33,007 nt of DNA from Rhodospirillaceae bacterium (GTDB lineage Bacteria > Pseudomonadota > Alphaproteobacteria > Rhodospirillales > Rhodospirillaceae): the NCBI GenBank assembly GCA_004297485.1, contig SCTM01000209.1, positions 1 to 33,007 on the forward strand. The letters run 5' to 3'. Shown here piece by piece: positions 24,006 to 31,931 of this stretch (the first letter of the stretch is position 1; each line of letters opens with the position of its first letter). A program made the translations under genes and the position numbers. Below the pieces are notes generated by a model. It did not search any database and had not been told where the DNA came from. It saw only the letters and a list, made by a program, of their open reading frames with translations.

Positions 24006-24859
24006 GATGACGGCCGGCGCTCACCTTTGCGCCGCGGCTTTTTTGTCTTGGCGTTCGGTTTGGCGTGGGCTTTGGCCCAGCCGCTGCGGGTGTCCGCGTG
24101 TTCGCCGGGCGCGGCTGCGATCCCCAACTGCTCGCGCAGGATATGGCGCGGCACTTCCTCCACCGCGCCTGGTTCGAGGGGACCAAGTTGAAAAGGCCCG
24201 TAGCCGATGCGGATCAGCCGGTTCACGGACAGATTGAGGCGTTCGAGAACCTTGCGGATTTCGCGGTTCTTGCCTTCGGTCAAGGTCACCATGAGCCATG
24301 AATTCGCCTTGGACGGGCCGGTGGCCGTATCGACGGTGGCTTCGATGGGACCGTACCGGACGCCGTCCACGGTGATGCCGTTCTTGAGACGTGTGAGCGC
24401 GGCCGGATCGACGCGCCCGTGCACGCGCACGCGATAGCGTCTATGCCATCCCCGCGCGGGTAGTTCGAGATCGCGGGCCAGCGCACCGTCATTGGTGAGC
24501 AGCAGCAAGCCTTCCGAATTCAGATCGAGGCGGCCGACGCTGACCACCCGCGGCAAGTCGCGCGGCAATCTCTCGAATACGGTCGAGCGGTTTTTTTCGT
24601 CGCGGTGCGAGGTCACCAGTCCAGCCGGTTTGTGATAGCGCCACAGGCGTGTGCGCTCGGCGGTGGGCAATTCGGCCCCGTCCACCCGCACGTCGTCGCC
24701 CGGAACAACGTTGCGCGCCGCTGATTTGAGAATCTCGCCGTTGACGGCAACGCGGCCTGCCGCGATCCAGGTTTCGGCGTCGCGGCGGGAACACAAACCG
24801 GCGCGGGCCATGACCTTGGCGATGCGCTCGCCTTTGGCGCCCTGGGCCGGGTCGGTCAC
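24002..24859 (-). CDS. rluB: 23S rRNA pseudouridine synthase, RluB/RsuA family
   Basis: A 285-residue enzyme forming pseudouridine in large-subunit rRNA. An S4 RNA-binding domain (about 11-60, ERIAKVMARAGLCSRRDAE) precedes the catalytic domain with GRLDLNSEGLLLLTNDG (109-125), where D112 is the nucleophile. The C-terminal tail is very basic and Lys/Arg-rich, typical of RluB-like members. The frame is open further upstream, but that reads through the amidotransferase gene. The GTG at 24857-24859, overlapping that gene's stop as GTGA, is the sensible start. RluB versus another RsuA-family specificity is not certain. Confidence 0.9.
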   Translation of the reverse strand: MTDPAQGAKGERIAKVMARAGLCSRRDAETWIAAGRVAVNGEILKSAARNVVPGDDVRVDGAELPTAERTRLWRYHKPAGLVTSHRDEKNRSTVFERLPRDLPRVVSVGRLDLNSEGLLLLTNDGALARDLELPARGWHRRYRVRVHGRVDPAALTRLKNGITVDGVRYGPIEATVDTATGPSKANSWLMVTLTEGKNREIRKVLERLNLSVNRLIRIGYGPFQLGPLEPGAVEEVPRHILREQLGIAAAPGEHADTRSGWAKAHAKPNAKTKKPRRKGERRPSS

Positions 24860-25602
24860 GACTCCCGCTCGGCGAACATATTGTTGGGACGGCAGGCCTC
24901 GACGAAGGCCGCGAACAATCGCACGTCGGCCGCGCTGATATGAAATTCCGGATGCCACTGGACGCCGATGCAGAACCGCCGCGTCGGGTCCTCGATGCCT
25001 TCGATCACACCATCGGGTGCCACCGCGTCGACCAGTGCCGGCGCGGGCACGTCGCGCACGGACTGATGATGGGCGCTGTTCACGGGAATCAATTCGGCGC
25101 CGACGATGTGCGCGAGCAGCGTATCCGGCGCGATCGCCACGTCGTGGCTGGGCTCGTTGCGGGGATTGGTCTGTTCGTGGGCCAGCGCGTCGGGCAAGCT
25201 GTCGGGAATGTGCTGGATGAGCGTGCCGCCCAAAGCAACCGCCAACAACTGCTGTCCGCCGCAAATACCGAGCACGGGCTTGTCCAGATCGAGCATGGCG
25301 CGCGTCAGGTCCAGCTCAAAGCGGGTGCGGTCTTCCTTGGTGACCACGGTGACGTGGCGGTTGGCCTCGCCGAACAGGCGCGGGTCCACGTCGAAGGCCC
25401 CGCCGGAGACTACCAGGCCGTCGAGCATCGCAGCATAGCGTCCGACAAGAGACGGCTCGTGGGGCAGTACCAGGGGCACGCCGCCAGCGGTGGCCACCGC
25501 GCTGCAGTAGTTCTGGCGCAGGGCGTACCACGGGAAGCGGGAATACCCGCCGGGTTCTTCGCTGTCGGCGGTGATGCCGATTAAGGGGGAGGGAGTTGTC
25601 AT
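24856..25602 (-). CDS. Class I glutamine amidotransferase, PuuD-like
   Basis: A 248-residue cytosolic amidohydrolase related to gamma-glutamyl-gamma-aminobutyrate hydrolase. The catalytic triad is visible: C114 in LGICGGQQLL, with H217 and E219 in QWHPEF. The oxyanion-region VVSGGAFDVDP (64-74) is typical of the PuuD/peptidase C26 group. The family releases glutamate from gamma-glutamylated amines such as gamma-glutamyl-GABA in putrescine catabolism, but no other puu genes are present. It overlaps the rluB start by 4 bases. In many alphaproteobacteria rluB and tadA lie next to each other, so this gene and the SLT gene look like an insertion between them. Confidence 0.9.
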   Translation of the reverse strand: MTTPSPLIGITADSEEPGGYSRFPWYALRQNYCSAVATAGGVPLVLPHEPSLVGRYAAMLDGLVVSGGAFDVDPRLFGEANRHVTVVTKEDRTRFELDLTRAMLDLDKPVLGICGGQQLLAVALGGTLIQHIPDSLPDALAHEQTNPRNEPSHDVAIAPDTLLAHIVGAELIPVNSAHHQSVRDVPAPALVDAVAPDGVIEGIEDPTRRFCIGVQWHPEFHISAADVRLFAAFVEACRPNNMFAERES

Positions 25603-25673
25603 CGCGCGAGTTGTGACACAGGTAGCCGTGGTCGATCCAGAAAAGATCGTTCCCGGACCTCGCGACGTTGTCC

Positions 25674-26807
25674 CTAGATGACGTTATCCAGGGTGGGGGC
25701 CGGGGCCGGATTGGCCGCGTCGTAGGCCCGTGCGGCGTCCGGCGCTGTCGGAGGCGCCGCCGGGGGCACTATAGGCGTTGCCGTGGGTGCGGCGCCCGGT
25801 GCGGTGGCTGGAGTTGCGGCGATGGCACGGCTCACGGCATCGGCCCAGTCGCTTCCCCGCAGGCTGGCCGAGGACAGGGGCCGGAACGGGTCCTTGTCCT
25901 TGCTGTCGTCGTCGCTGTCATCCGACGGGTTCATGGGCTCGGCGGTGATCATGTGGATGAGTTGATCCAGCATCATCAGATTGGCCGGCGATTGACCATT
26001 GGTGTTTCCGGCGAGAGCCTGGCTGATATCGAACTTGCTGAAGCCGCCCGATGCCGCGCCCATTGATGACGCGGTGGTCGGCACTGGAACGGGTGCGGTT
26101 GGCGCTGCGTCGCTGGCCATCGTATCGGCGGCGGCATAGCGATTCATCTGGGTGGTGAAACGTCCCCGGATCAGATTGACCACGTCGGCGGCGGAGCGGG
26201 GATCGCCGTCAGGGGTTGTGAAGACGGCGGGATTGGCCTTGGCGGCGGCTGGCACAACATCGGCGGCGTCGCGCGCAGGCGTTGCCGTCGCGGCGTTGAG
26301 CAGGGATGCGGCACCGCTGGGCCCGAGAAAATGTGCGAGATAAAGATCCGTGCTGTCGGGCACGTGGCCGATGGCCCCTTCAAGCGCGGCGGCGTTGTCG
26401 CGGGCGTATTCGGCGGCCATGAGGCCCGAGGTTTCCGGGTCCTGGCGCAGGGCGAGGATGCGCTTCTCGGCGTTCGCGTCGGTGACCGTGAGCTTGCCGC
26501 TGGGGGTTTCGAGAATTTGGCGGGACAGGTCGGCAAAGCCGTACTGGCCGCCGTAACGCTTGACCATGTCGAGCCAGGTGCCGCGTGTGAATTGGAACAG
26601 TCCGGCGGCCGTGGAGGTCTGGGCCTGGGCGTCAGGATTGAGGCTGCTTTCCTGGGCGGCTTTGGCCAGGAGGTAGCGGAAGCTGACGCCGCTTTTCGTG
26701 CTGGCGGATTTCAGGCCCTGGATGGTGGCGCGATCAACCGATTGACCCGCCAGAATCATCATATCCGCCCGACGATCGCCGATGTCCTGGACCATGCCCG
26801 TATCCAT
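25674..26807 (-). CDS. SLT-domain (lytic transglycosylase-like) protein with Ala/Pro-rich tail
   Basis: A 377-residue protein from the ATG at 26805-26807; an ATG 12 bases inside and a TTG at 26838-26840 are alternatives, and none has a clear ribosome-binding site. The N-terminal domain resembles SLT muramidase folds: LLAKAAQESSLNPDAQAQTSTAAGLFQFTRGTWLDMV (46-82), with E53 the likely catalytic Glu. DLYLAHFLGPSGAA (about 154-167) is shared with alphaproteobacterial homologues. The rest is low-complexity Ala/Pro-rich with an acidic patch DDSDDDSKDKD near 295-305. No signal peptide is visible, so export, if any, must be by another route (flagellar, phage-like or holin-dependent). Function beyond probable peptidoglycan cleavage is unknown. 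Confidence 0.82.
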   Translation of the reverse strand: MDTGMVQDIGDRRADMMILAGQSVDRATIQGLKSASTKSGVSFRYLLAKAAQESSLNPDAQAQTSTAAGLFQFTRGTWLDMVKRYGGQYGFADLSRQILETPSGKLTVTDANAEKRILALRQDPETSGLMAAEYARDNAAALEGAIGHVPDSTDLYLAHFLGPSGAASLLNAATATPARDAADVVPAAAKANPAVFTTPDGDPRSAADVVNLIRGRFTTQMNRYAAADTMASDAAPTAPVPVPTTASSMGAASGGFSKFDISQALAGNTNGQSPANLMMLDQLIHMITAEPMNPSDDSDDDSKDKDPFRPLSSASLRGSDWADAVSRAIAATPATAPGAAPTATPIVPPAAPPTAPDAARAYDAANPAPAPTLDNVI

Positions 26808-26862
26808 AAGGAGAGATTGGGAGAAAACCTTAGACGGCAAAAGTTAACGGGTTCTTATATAT

Positions 26863-26894
26863 GGCATTAAATATCTCGGAGATATTTTAGTGCC
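26863..26894. repeat. Perfect AT-rich palindrome between SLT gene and tadA
   Basis: AAATATCTCGGAGATATTT (26869-26887) has perfect 9-base arms around one central G, and GGCA (26863-26866) and TGCC (26891-26894) extend it as a 32-base near-palindrome. It lies in the divergent promoter region of the SLT gene and tadA. Related copies occur at 23333, 23366 and 8711. It may be a REP-like element mobilised by the RAYT-like transposase, or a repressor operator. Confidence 0.65.
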
Positions 26895-26929
26895 TTGACG
26901 GAGCCGGGCGGTGCTGGAAGACCTAGCGG

Positions 26930-27406
26930 ATGTCTCCTTCGGCCTATTCCCCCGATTCAAAACCCGATCCCATGGACGACGCTTTCCGCCAGGCGGAAGC
27001 CGCCGCGGCCCGCGGCGAAGTGCCCGTGGGGGCGGTCGTGGTCGATGCGGTGACCGGGGCGATTGTCGCGGCGGCGGGGAACGAGGTGGAACAGCGCACC
27101 GATCCCACAGCTCACGCGGAAATCCTGGTGCTGCGGGCGGCGGCCGAGGCAAAGGGTACGCCGCGCCTTGAGGATTGCGATCTGTATGTCACGCTTGAGC
27201 CCTGCGCCATGTGTGCCGCGGCGATTTCCTTTGCGCGCATTCGGCGTCTGCACTTCGGTGCTTACGACCCCAAGGGCGGTGGCGTCGATCATGGGCCGCG
27301 CTTTTTTGCGCAGCCCACGTGCCATCACCGGCCCGAAGTGGTCGGCGGTATTCAAGCGGGCCGCGCAGAAGTTTTACTCAAAACTTTTTTCGCGTCGCTT
27401 CGTTAG
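26930..27406 (+). CDS. tadA: tRNA-specific adenosine deaminase TadA
   Basis: A 158-residue zinc deaminase converting A34 to inosine in tRNA-Arg(ACG). The motif HAE (62-64) carries the zinc His and catalytic Glu, and PCAMC (91-95) carries the two zinc Cys. The C-terminal KTFFASLR fits TadA. The ATG at 26930 has GGAAG 9-10 bases upstream; an ATG at 26972 would remove 14 nonconserved residues and is possible. The gene is divergent from the SLT gene across the palindrome. Confidence 0.93.
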   Translation: MSPSAYSPDSKPDPMDDAFRQAEAAAARGEVPVGAVVVDAVTGAIVAAAGNEVEQRTDPTAHAEILVLRAAAEAKGTPRLEDCDLYVTLEPCAMCAAAISFARIRRLHFGAYDPKGGGVDHGPRFFAQPTCHHRPEVVGGIQAGRAEVLLKTFFASLR

Positions 27407-27461
27407 ACGGCGGCGCAAAGCCCACTTTACCTTTGCAACGTCGAGATCGTAATTTCGCGAC

Positions 27462-27971
27462 ATGAAATGTTTCACCCGATCTGTCTCAATGCTGGTGGTC
27501 ACACTTGCGGCCGTTGTTTTGCTTTCCGGTTCCGCCATGGCGGAAAACAAGAAGGCTTGCGATAATCAACAGGCCGGCGCGCAGGGTGAGCAAGCCAAGA
27601 ACGGCAACGCTCCTATCGGCTATGGCGGCGCCAAAGTGCAGATGATGCCGTTCATGGTGCCCTATCGCGACGACGCTGGCGTCCATTACCAGCCCCTCGC
27701 GATACGTCTGGTGCTGGATGCCGGTCCCAACGAACGGCCGGCCTGTTTCGGTGTGCCTTATGTGCACGACCGTCTGCTGGCCTATCTGTACCGCGCGAAC
27801 CTGACGGCCGATGACTTTGTCGGCGAGCGGCGCGATATGCTGGCCAAGAATCTCTTCGATGCGGCCGTCGATATGGTTGGGAAAGGGTTTTATACCGGCG
27901 TCGAGATCGTCGGACCTGACTCGGCGGCGCTCGATTGCAAGTCGGCAACCCTTACGTCTCAGTGCAAATAG
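27462..27971 (+). CDS. Predicted secreted protein of unknown function
   Basis: A 169-residue protein with a clear Sec signal peptide: basic start, hydrophobic core 11-22 and AMA cleavage site after residue 27. The mature protein has four Cys (KACDN, PACFG, ALDCK, TSQCK), suggesting disulfides in the periplasm. The segment MMPFMVPYRDDAGVHYQPLAIRLVLDAG (about 61-88) followed by PYVHDRLLAYLY (about 98-109) faintly recalls the FliL-like pattern of a short beta-strand pair then PxLRDxxL, but there is no transmembrane anchor and no flagellar gene nearby, so I assign no function. It follows tadA by 55 bases and converges with purD across a palindromic repeat. Confidence 0.75.
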   Translation: MKCFTRSVSMLVVTLAAVVLLSGSAMAENKKACDNQQAGAQGEQAKNGNAPIGYGGAKVQMMPFMVPYRDDAGVHYQPLAIRLVLDAGPNERPACFGVPYVHDRLLAYLYRANLTADDFVGERRDMLAKNLFDAAVDMVGKGFYTGVEIVGPDSAALDCKSATLTSQCK

Positions 27972-28023
27972 GCGCGAGCCGCTAAGCTTTTAGAGCTTGA
28001 TCGTTTCGTGTTGAAGCAGATCT

Positions 28024-28090
28024 TCCCCCTCACCCCAACCCTCTCCCCAACGGGGAGAGGGTGCCGAGCCGAGCGAGGCGGTGAGGGGGA
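28024..28090. repeat. GC-rich nested intergenic palindrome
   Basis: Outer arms TCCCCCTCACC (28024-28034) and GGTGAGGGGGA (28080-28090) are perfect complements. Inside, ACCCTCTCCCC (28038-28048) and GGGGAGAGGGT (28052-28062) form an 11-base-pair hairpin with a 3-base loop, followed by GCCGAGCCGAGCGAGGC. This type of CCTCTCCCC/GGGGAGAGG element is widely dispersed in proteobacterial intergenic spaces. It sits between convergent genes and may also terminate both. Confidence 0.85.
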
Positions 28091-28114
28091 GATTCAACCT
28101 CATCAAATCTTTCT

Positions 28115-29401
28115 CTAGCTTCCCGCTTTTTCCCGGGCCACGGCGCGCCAGCCGATGTCGCGGCGGCAGAATCCTTCCGGCCAGACGATGGCGTCCACGC
28201 CGCGATAGGCGCGCTTCTGCGCTGCGGTGACGGTCTTACCCGTGGCGGCAATACCCAACACGCGGCCACCGGCGGCGATGATCTGGCCATCCTTGCTTGC
28301 CGTTCCGGCGTGGAAGACGCTGACGCCGTCACTGTCGGCCGCCTCGTCCAGACCGTCGATGACGGTGCCTTTTTGGTACGCGCCGGGATAGCCCTTCGCC
28401 GCCATGACCACGACGATGGCGGCGTCATCCATCCAGCGCAGGTCGAATTGGGCCAGTTGTCCGTCCACAGAGGCAACCAGCGCCGGCAGAATGTCGGACT
28501 TCAGACGTGCCATGAGCACCTGGCATTCCGGATCGCCGAAGCGCACGTTGAACTCCAGGGTCTTCGGGCCATTCGCGGTGATCATGAGACCGGCGAACAG
28601 TACGCCGGTGAAGGGCGAGCCTTCCTCCGCCATGCCGCGCACCGTGGGCCGGATGATCTCGTCCATGATGCGTGCACCGAGGGCGGCATCCACGATCGGG
28701 GCCGGGGAATAGGCGCCCATGCCGCCGGTGTTGGGTCCGGTGTCGCCGTCGCCAACGGCTTTGTGATCCTGCGCCGTGGCCAGCGGCAGGGCGTGAGTTC
28801 CATCCACCAGCGCGAAGAAACTCACTTCCTCGCCGGCGAGAAACTCTTCGATCACCACTTCGTCGCCGGCGTCGCCGAAGACCCGCGCCGTCATCATCTC
28901 GTCCACGGCGGTCTCGGCCTCGGCGACGGTGGTACAGACGCTGACGCCCTTGCCGGCGGCGAGACCGCTGGCTTTCACGACGATGGGCGCGCCCTTGGCC
29001 TTGATGAAGGCCTTGGCGGCGGCGGCATCGGTGAAGCGGCCATAGGCGGCGGTAGGGATATTATGGCGGGCGAAGAAATCCTTCATGAAGGCCTTGGAGC
29101 CTTCCAACCGCGCGGCGGCGGCGGTGGGTCCAAAGGCTTTGATGCCGACGGCTTTAAGACGATCCACCACGCCCGCCACTAGCGGTCCCTCGGGACCGAC
29201 CACGACAAAATCAATCGCCTGTTCCTTGGCGAAGGCAACGAGGCTGTCGATGTCGTCGGCGGCGATGGGAACGCAAGTGGCCTCGGCGGCGATGCCGGCA
29301 TTGCCGGGGGCGCAGTACAAGGCATCGCACAGGGGCGAGGCCGCAATCGCCCAGCACAAGGCGTGCTCCCGTCCGCCGCCGCCAATGACCAGCACCCGCA
29401 T
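28115..29401 (-). CDS. purD: Phosphoribosylamine-glycine ligase (GAR synthetase)
   Basis: A 428-residue ATP-grasp enzyme for the second step of purine synthesis, joining glycine to phosphoribosylamine. The N-terminal [15 protein letters not shown], the GPEGPLVAG segment (about 69-77), the ATP-grasp [11 protein letters not shown] (about 142-152) and the PurD signature [10 protein letters not shown] (about 296-305) are all present. Normal length and ATG start. It is a stand-alone gene, divergent from xseA across 97 bases and convergent with the secreted-protein gene. Confidence 0.97.
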   Translation of the reverse strand: MRVLVIGGGGREHALCWAIAASPLCDALYCAPGNAGIAAEATCVPIAADDIDSLVAFAKEQAIDFVVVGPEGPLVAGVVDRLKAVGIKAFGPTAAAARLEGSKAFMKDFFARHNIPTAAYGRFTDAAAAKAFIKAKGAPIVVKASGLAAGKGVSVCTTVAEAETAVDEMMTARVFGDAGDEVVIEEFLAGEEVSFFALVDGTHALPLATAQDHKAVGDGDTGPNTGGMGAYSPAPIVDAALGARIMDEIIRPTVRGMAEEGSPFTGVLFAGLMITANGPKTLEFNVRFGDPECQVLMARLKSDILPALVASVDGQLAQFDLRWMDDAAIVVVMAAKGYPGAYQKGTVIDGLDEAADSDGVSVFHAGTASKDGQIIAAGGRVLGIAATGKTVTAAQKRAYRGVDAIVWPEGFCRRDIGWRAVAREKAGS

Positions 29402-29498
29402 CGTCCGCTCCGTTCAGCCAATTTGGATGCTCTTGTACCATAGCAGCGCGCACTGCAAAGGCTGACGCGAACGCGCCTCCGTGTCATAACATCGTCCT

Positions 29499-30953
29499 AT
29501 GAGCGATACCGCCAACGAGATACCCGACGCCTTTGCCGCCCATAACGCCCCGGCCCTGTCCGTGAGCGAAGTCTCGGCGGCGCTGAAGCGCACCATCGAG
29601 GATGCATTCGGTTTCGTGCGGGTGCGGGGCGAAATCTCCCAGCCCAAGGTCGCCAGTTCCGGCCATTGCTATCTGCGGCTCAAGGACGAAAACGCCAACC
29701 TGGATGCCATCATCTGGCGAGGCACGTACTCCAAGCTGGGCCTCAAACCCGAGGAAGGCATGGAGGTGATCGTCTCCGGCCGCCTCACCACCTATCCGGG
29801 GCGTTCCAGCTATCAGCTCATTGTTGAGGCCATGGAACTGGCCGGCCAGGGCGCGCTGCTCAAGCTGTTGGAGGAACGCCGCCGCAAGCTGGCCGCCGAG
29901 GGCCTGTTCGACGAAGCGCGCAAGAAGCCGTTGCCCGCTTTACCCGTATGCATCGGTGTCGTCACTTCGCCCACGGGTGCGGTCATCCGTGACATTCTGC
30001 ACCGCATCGCCGACCGCTTCCCCCGGCGGGTGCTGCTGTGGCCGGTGAAGGTCCAGGGCGATGGCGCCGCCGCCGAAGTGGCCGCCGCCATCGCCGGGTT
30101 CAACGCCCTCAAGCCCGACGGTGCCATCCCCCGGCCGGATGTGATCATTGTCGCCCGTGGCGGCGGAAGTCTCGAGGACCTGTGGGCCTTCAACGAGGAG
30201 ATCGTGGTGCGTGCGGCTGCCGCTTCCGGCATTCCCCTGATCGCCGCCGTGGGTCACGAGACCGACTGGACCCTGATCGATCACGCCGCCGACCGGCGTG
30301 CGCCCACGCCCACCGCCGCCGCGGAAATGGCCGTGCCAGTGCGCCTGGAACAGCTCGCACGCGCGGCTCAGTTCGGCGGGCGGTTGACCCAAGCCATCAC
30401 GCGCTATCTGGACGAAGGCCGGATTCATCTGCAGGGGTTGGTGCGCGGCATTCCGCGCCTGGACATGATCGTCGCCCAGAAGACCCAGGACCTGGACGGT
30501 CTGGCGGAACGGCTGGCCCAGGGTCCGCAGAAATTGATTCAACGGCGACGTGAGGATCTGGTGGCGCTGGGTGCGCGCCTCAATCTCGACCGCTTCCGGC
30601 AGGATCTCACGCGCACGGACCGCGATCTCAAGGTTTCCGCCGAACGTCTCGCCAATGCGGCCAAGCGTTTCTTCGCCGACACCGGCACGCGCGTGACGAC
30701 TATGACGGCGCGGCTTGAATCTGTTTCACCCAGGCGCGTGCTGGAGCGGGGTTACGCCATGGTGTGGGATGCGGCCGGATCGCCGGTGACGCTGGCGAAG
30801 GGGATCGCGACGGGTGACAGCCTGAAAGTGGAATTCGCCGATGGCAGCATCGGCGTCACGGCCACGGGTGCCGCGCCGACGTCGGCCGCGAAGCCCGCGC
30901 GGTCAGGGACAAAACGCCCGCGCGAGGTGCCTGGGCAAGGGTCGTTGCTGTAG
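29499..30953 (+). CDS. xseA: Exodeoxyribonuclease VII large subunit
   Basis: A 484-residue subunit of the single-strand-specific exonuclease ExoVII. An N-terminal OB-fold (about 20-120, with VRGEISQPKVASSGHCYLRLKD) is followed by the catalytic domain containing GVVTSPTGAVIRDILHR, ARGGGSLEDLWAFN and AAVGHETDWTLIDHAADRRAPTPTAAAE. A coiled-coil region and the GYAMV segment come near the C-terminus. The small subunit xseB is not in the window. The gene converges with lpxK with only 3 bases between stops. Confidence 0.97.
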   Translation: MSDTANEIPDAFAAHNAPALSVSEVSAALKRTIEDAFGFVRVRGEISQPKVASSGHCYLRLKDENANLDAIIWRGTYSKLGLKPEEGMEVIVSGRLTTYPGRSSYQLIVEAMELAGQGALLKLLEERRRKLAAEGLFDEARKKPLPALPVCIGVVTSPTGAVIRDILHRIADRFPRRVLLWPVKVQGDGAAAEVAAAIAGFNALKPDGAIPRPDVIIVARGGGSLEDLWAFNEEIVVRAAAASGIPLIAAVGHETDWTLIDHAADRRAPTPTAAAEMAVPVRLEQLARAAQFGGRLTQAITRYLDEGRIHLQGLVRGIPRLDMIVAQKTQDLDGLAERLAQGPQKLIQRRREDLVALGARLNLDRFRQDLTRTDRDLKVSAERLANAAKRFFADTGTRVTTMTARLESVSPRRVLERGYAMVWDAAGSPVTLAKGIATGDSLKVEFADGSIGVTATGAAPTSAAKPARSGTKRPREVPGQGSLL

Positions 30954-30956
30954 CCG

Positions 30957-31931
30957 TTATGACGTCCGCAGAACCCGATCCAGCAACGCATCCAGCGCGC
31001 TCACGTCCGCCCATTCCACGCCAACCGACAACACGTTGACCTGCTGGCGCTGATCGGGCGGCAGGCGCACTGCATCCTTGGCCGTGGTCACGGGAATGGC
31101 GTTCAGGCTGTAGGCTTCGTCCAGGATCGGTTGAATGTCGGACTCGCCGAAACCTTCGTGATCGTCGAAGGGATGTTTGGCGACCACTTGCGCGCCAAGA
31201 GCGCGCAGCGTGTGAAAGAACTTTTCCGGATCGCCGATGCCGGCGAAGGCAACCACCCGCCGGCCACGCAGAAGTTCCTGCTCCGGTCCCGGCACCAGGT
31301 TCGCGCGCAAAACTGGAACATGCGCGGCGAGCCGTGATGCAAGATTGCGCCGGTCGTCATTCATCAGCACGACAGCGTCGGTGCGCGCCAAGCCGTCGCC
31401 AACGGATTCGCGGAGCGGCCCCGCCGGCACGATCCGGCCGTTACCGAATCCCGCCGCGCCGTCGATCACGATGACAGACAGGTCTTTGGCGAGACTCGGA
31501 TGCTGATGAGCGTCGTCCAGCACGATCACCGACGCGCCCGCGGCTGTGGCAAGGACAGCACCGGCGGCCCGCGACCGCGCAACCCACGTGGGTGCCAACG
31601 CTGCATGGAGTAGCGCTTCGTCGCCCACGTCCTCGGCGGTGTGGCGGGCCGGATCCACGGCGACGGGACCGGGCAACGTTCCGCCATAGCCGCGCAGGAT
31701 GACGGCGGGCGCCAGCCCCCGCGCTTTCAGTCGCGTGACAATGGACATGGCGACGGGTGTCTTCCCGGTACCGCCGACGGTCAGATTGCCGACGCTGATG
31801 ACGGGAACGCTTGCGCGCAGAGGCGTGGCATTCAATACCCGCCGCGTGGTGATGGCACCCACCAGCCGGCCGATGGGATTCAGAAGCCGGGCGACACCAT
31901 TATCCGTGCGCCAGAACTCAGGCGGCCGCAT
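30957..31931 (-). CDS. lpxK: Tetraacyldisaccharide 4'-kinase
   Basis: A 324-residue inner-membrane-associated kinase that phosphorylates the lipid A precursor at the 4' position. The Walker A motif VGNLTVGGTGKTP lies at 47-59, RGYGG near 80, and the catalytic-site DDAHQHPSL near 150 where most family members read DDGxQ(H/N); the two Asp, the Gln and the His are kept. The ATG at 31929-31931 gives the normal N-terminus; upstream in-frame sequence only reads back through the acyltransferase gene. It overlaps that gene by 14 bases. Confidence 0.95.
   Translation of the reverse strand: MRPPEFWRTDNGVARLLNPIGRLVGAITTRRVLNATPLRASVPVISVGNLTVGGTGKTPVAMSIVTRLKARGLAPAVILRGYGGTLPGPVAVDPARHTAEDVGDEALLHAALAPTWVARSRAAGAVLATAAGASVIVLDDAHQHPSLAKDLSVIVIDGAAGFGNGRIVPAGPLRESVGDGLARTDAVVLMNDDRRNLASRLAAHVPVLRANLVPGPEQELLRGRRVVAFAGIGDPEKFFHTLRALGAQVVAKHPFDDHEGFGESDIQPILDEAYSLNAIPVTTAKDAVRLPPDQRQQVNVLSVGVEWADVSALDALLDRVLRTS

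Noticed and set aside
24860-25264. N-terminal extension of the pseudouridine synthase
   Set aside because: It would read through the amidotransferase gene in another frame with low-complexity Arg-rich sequence. The GTGA overlap gives a better start.
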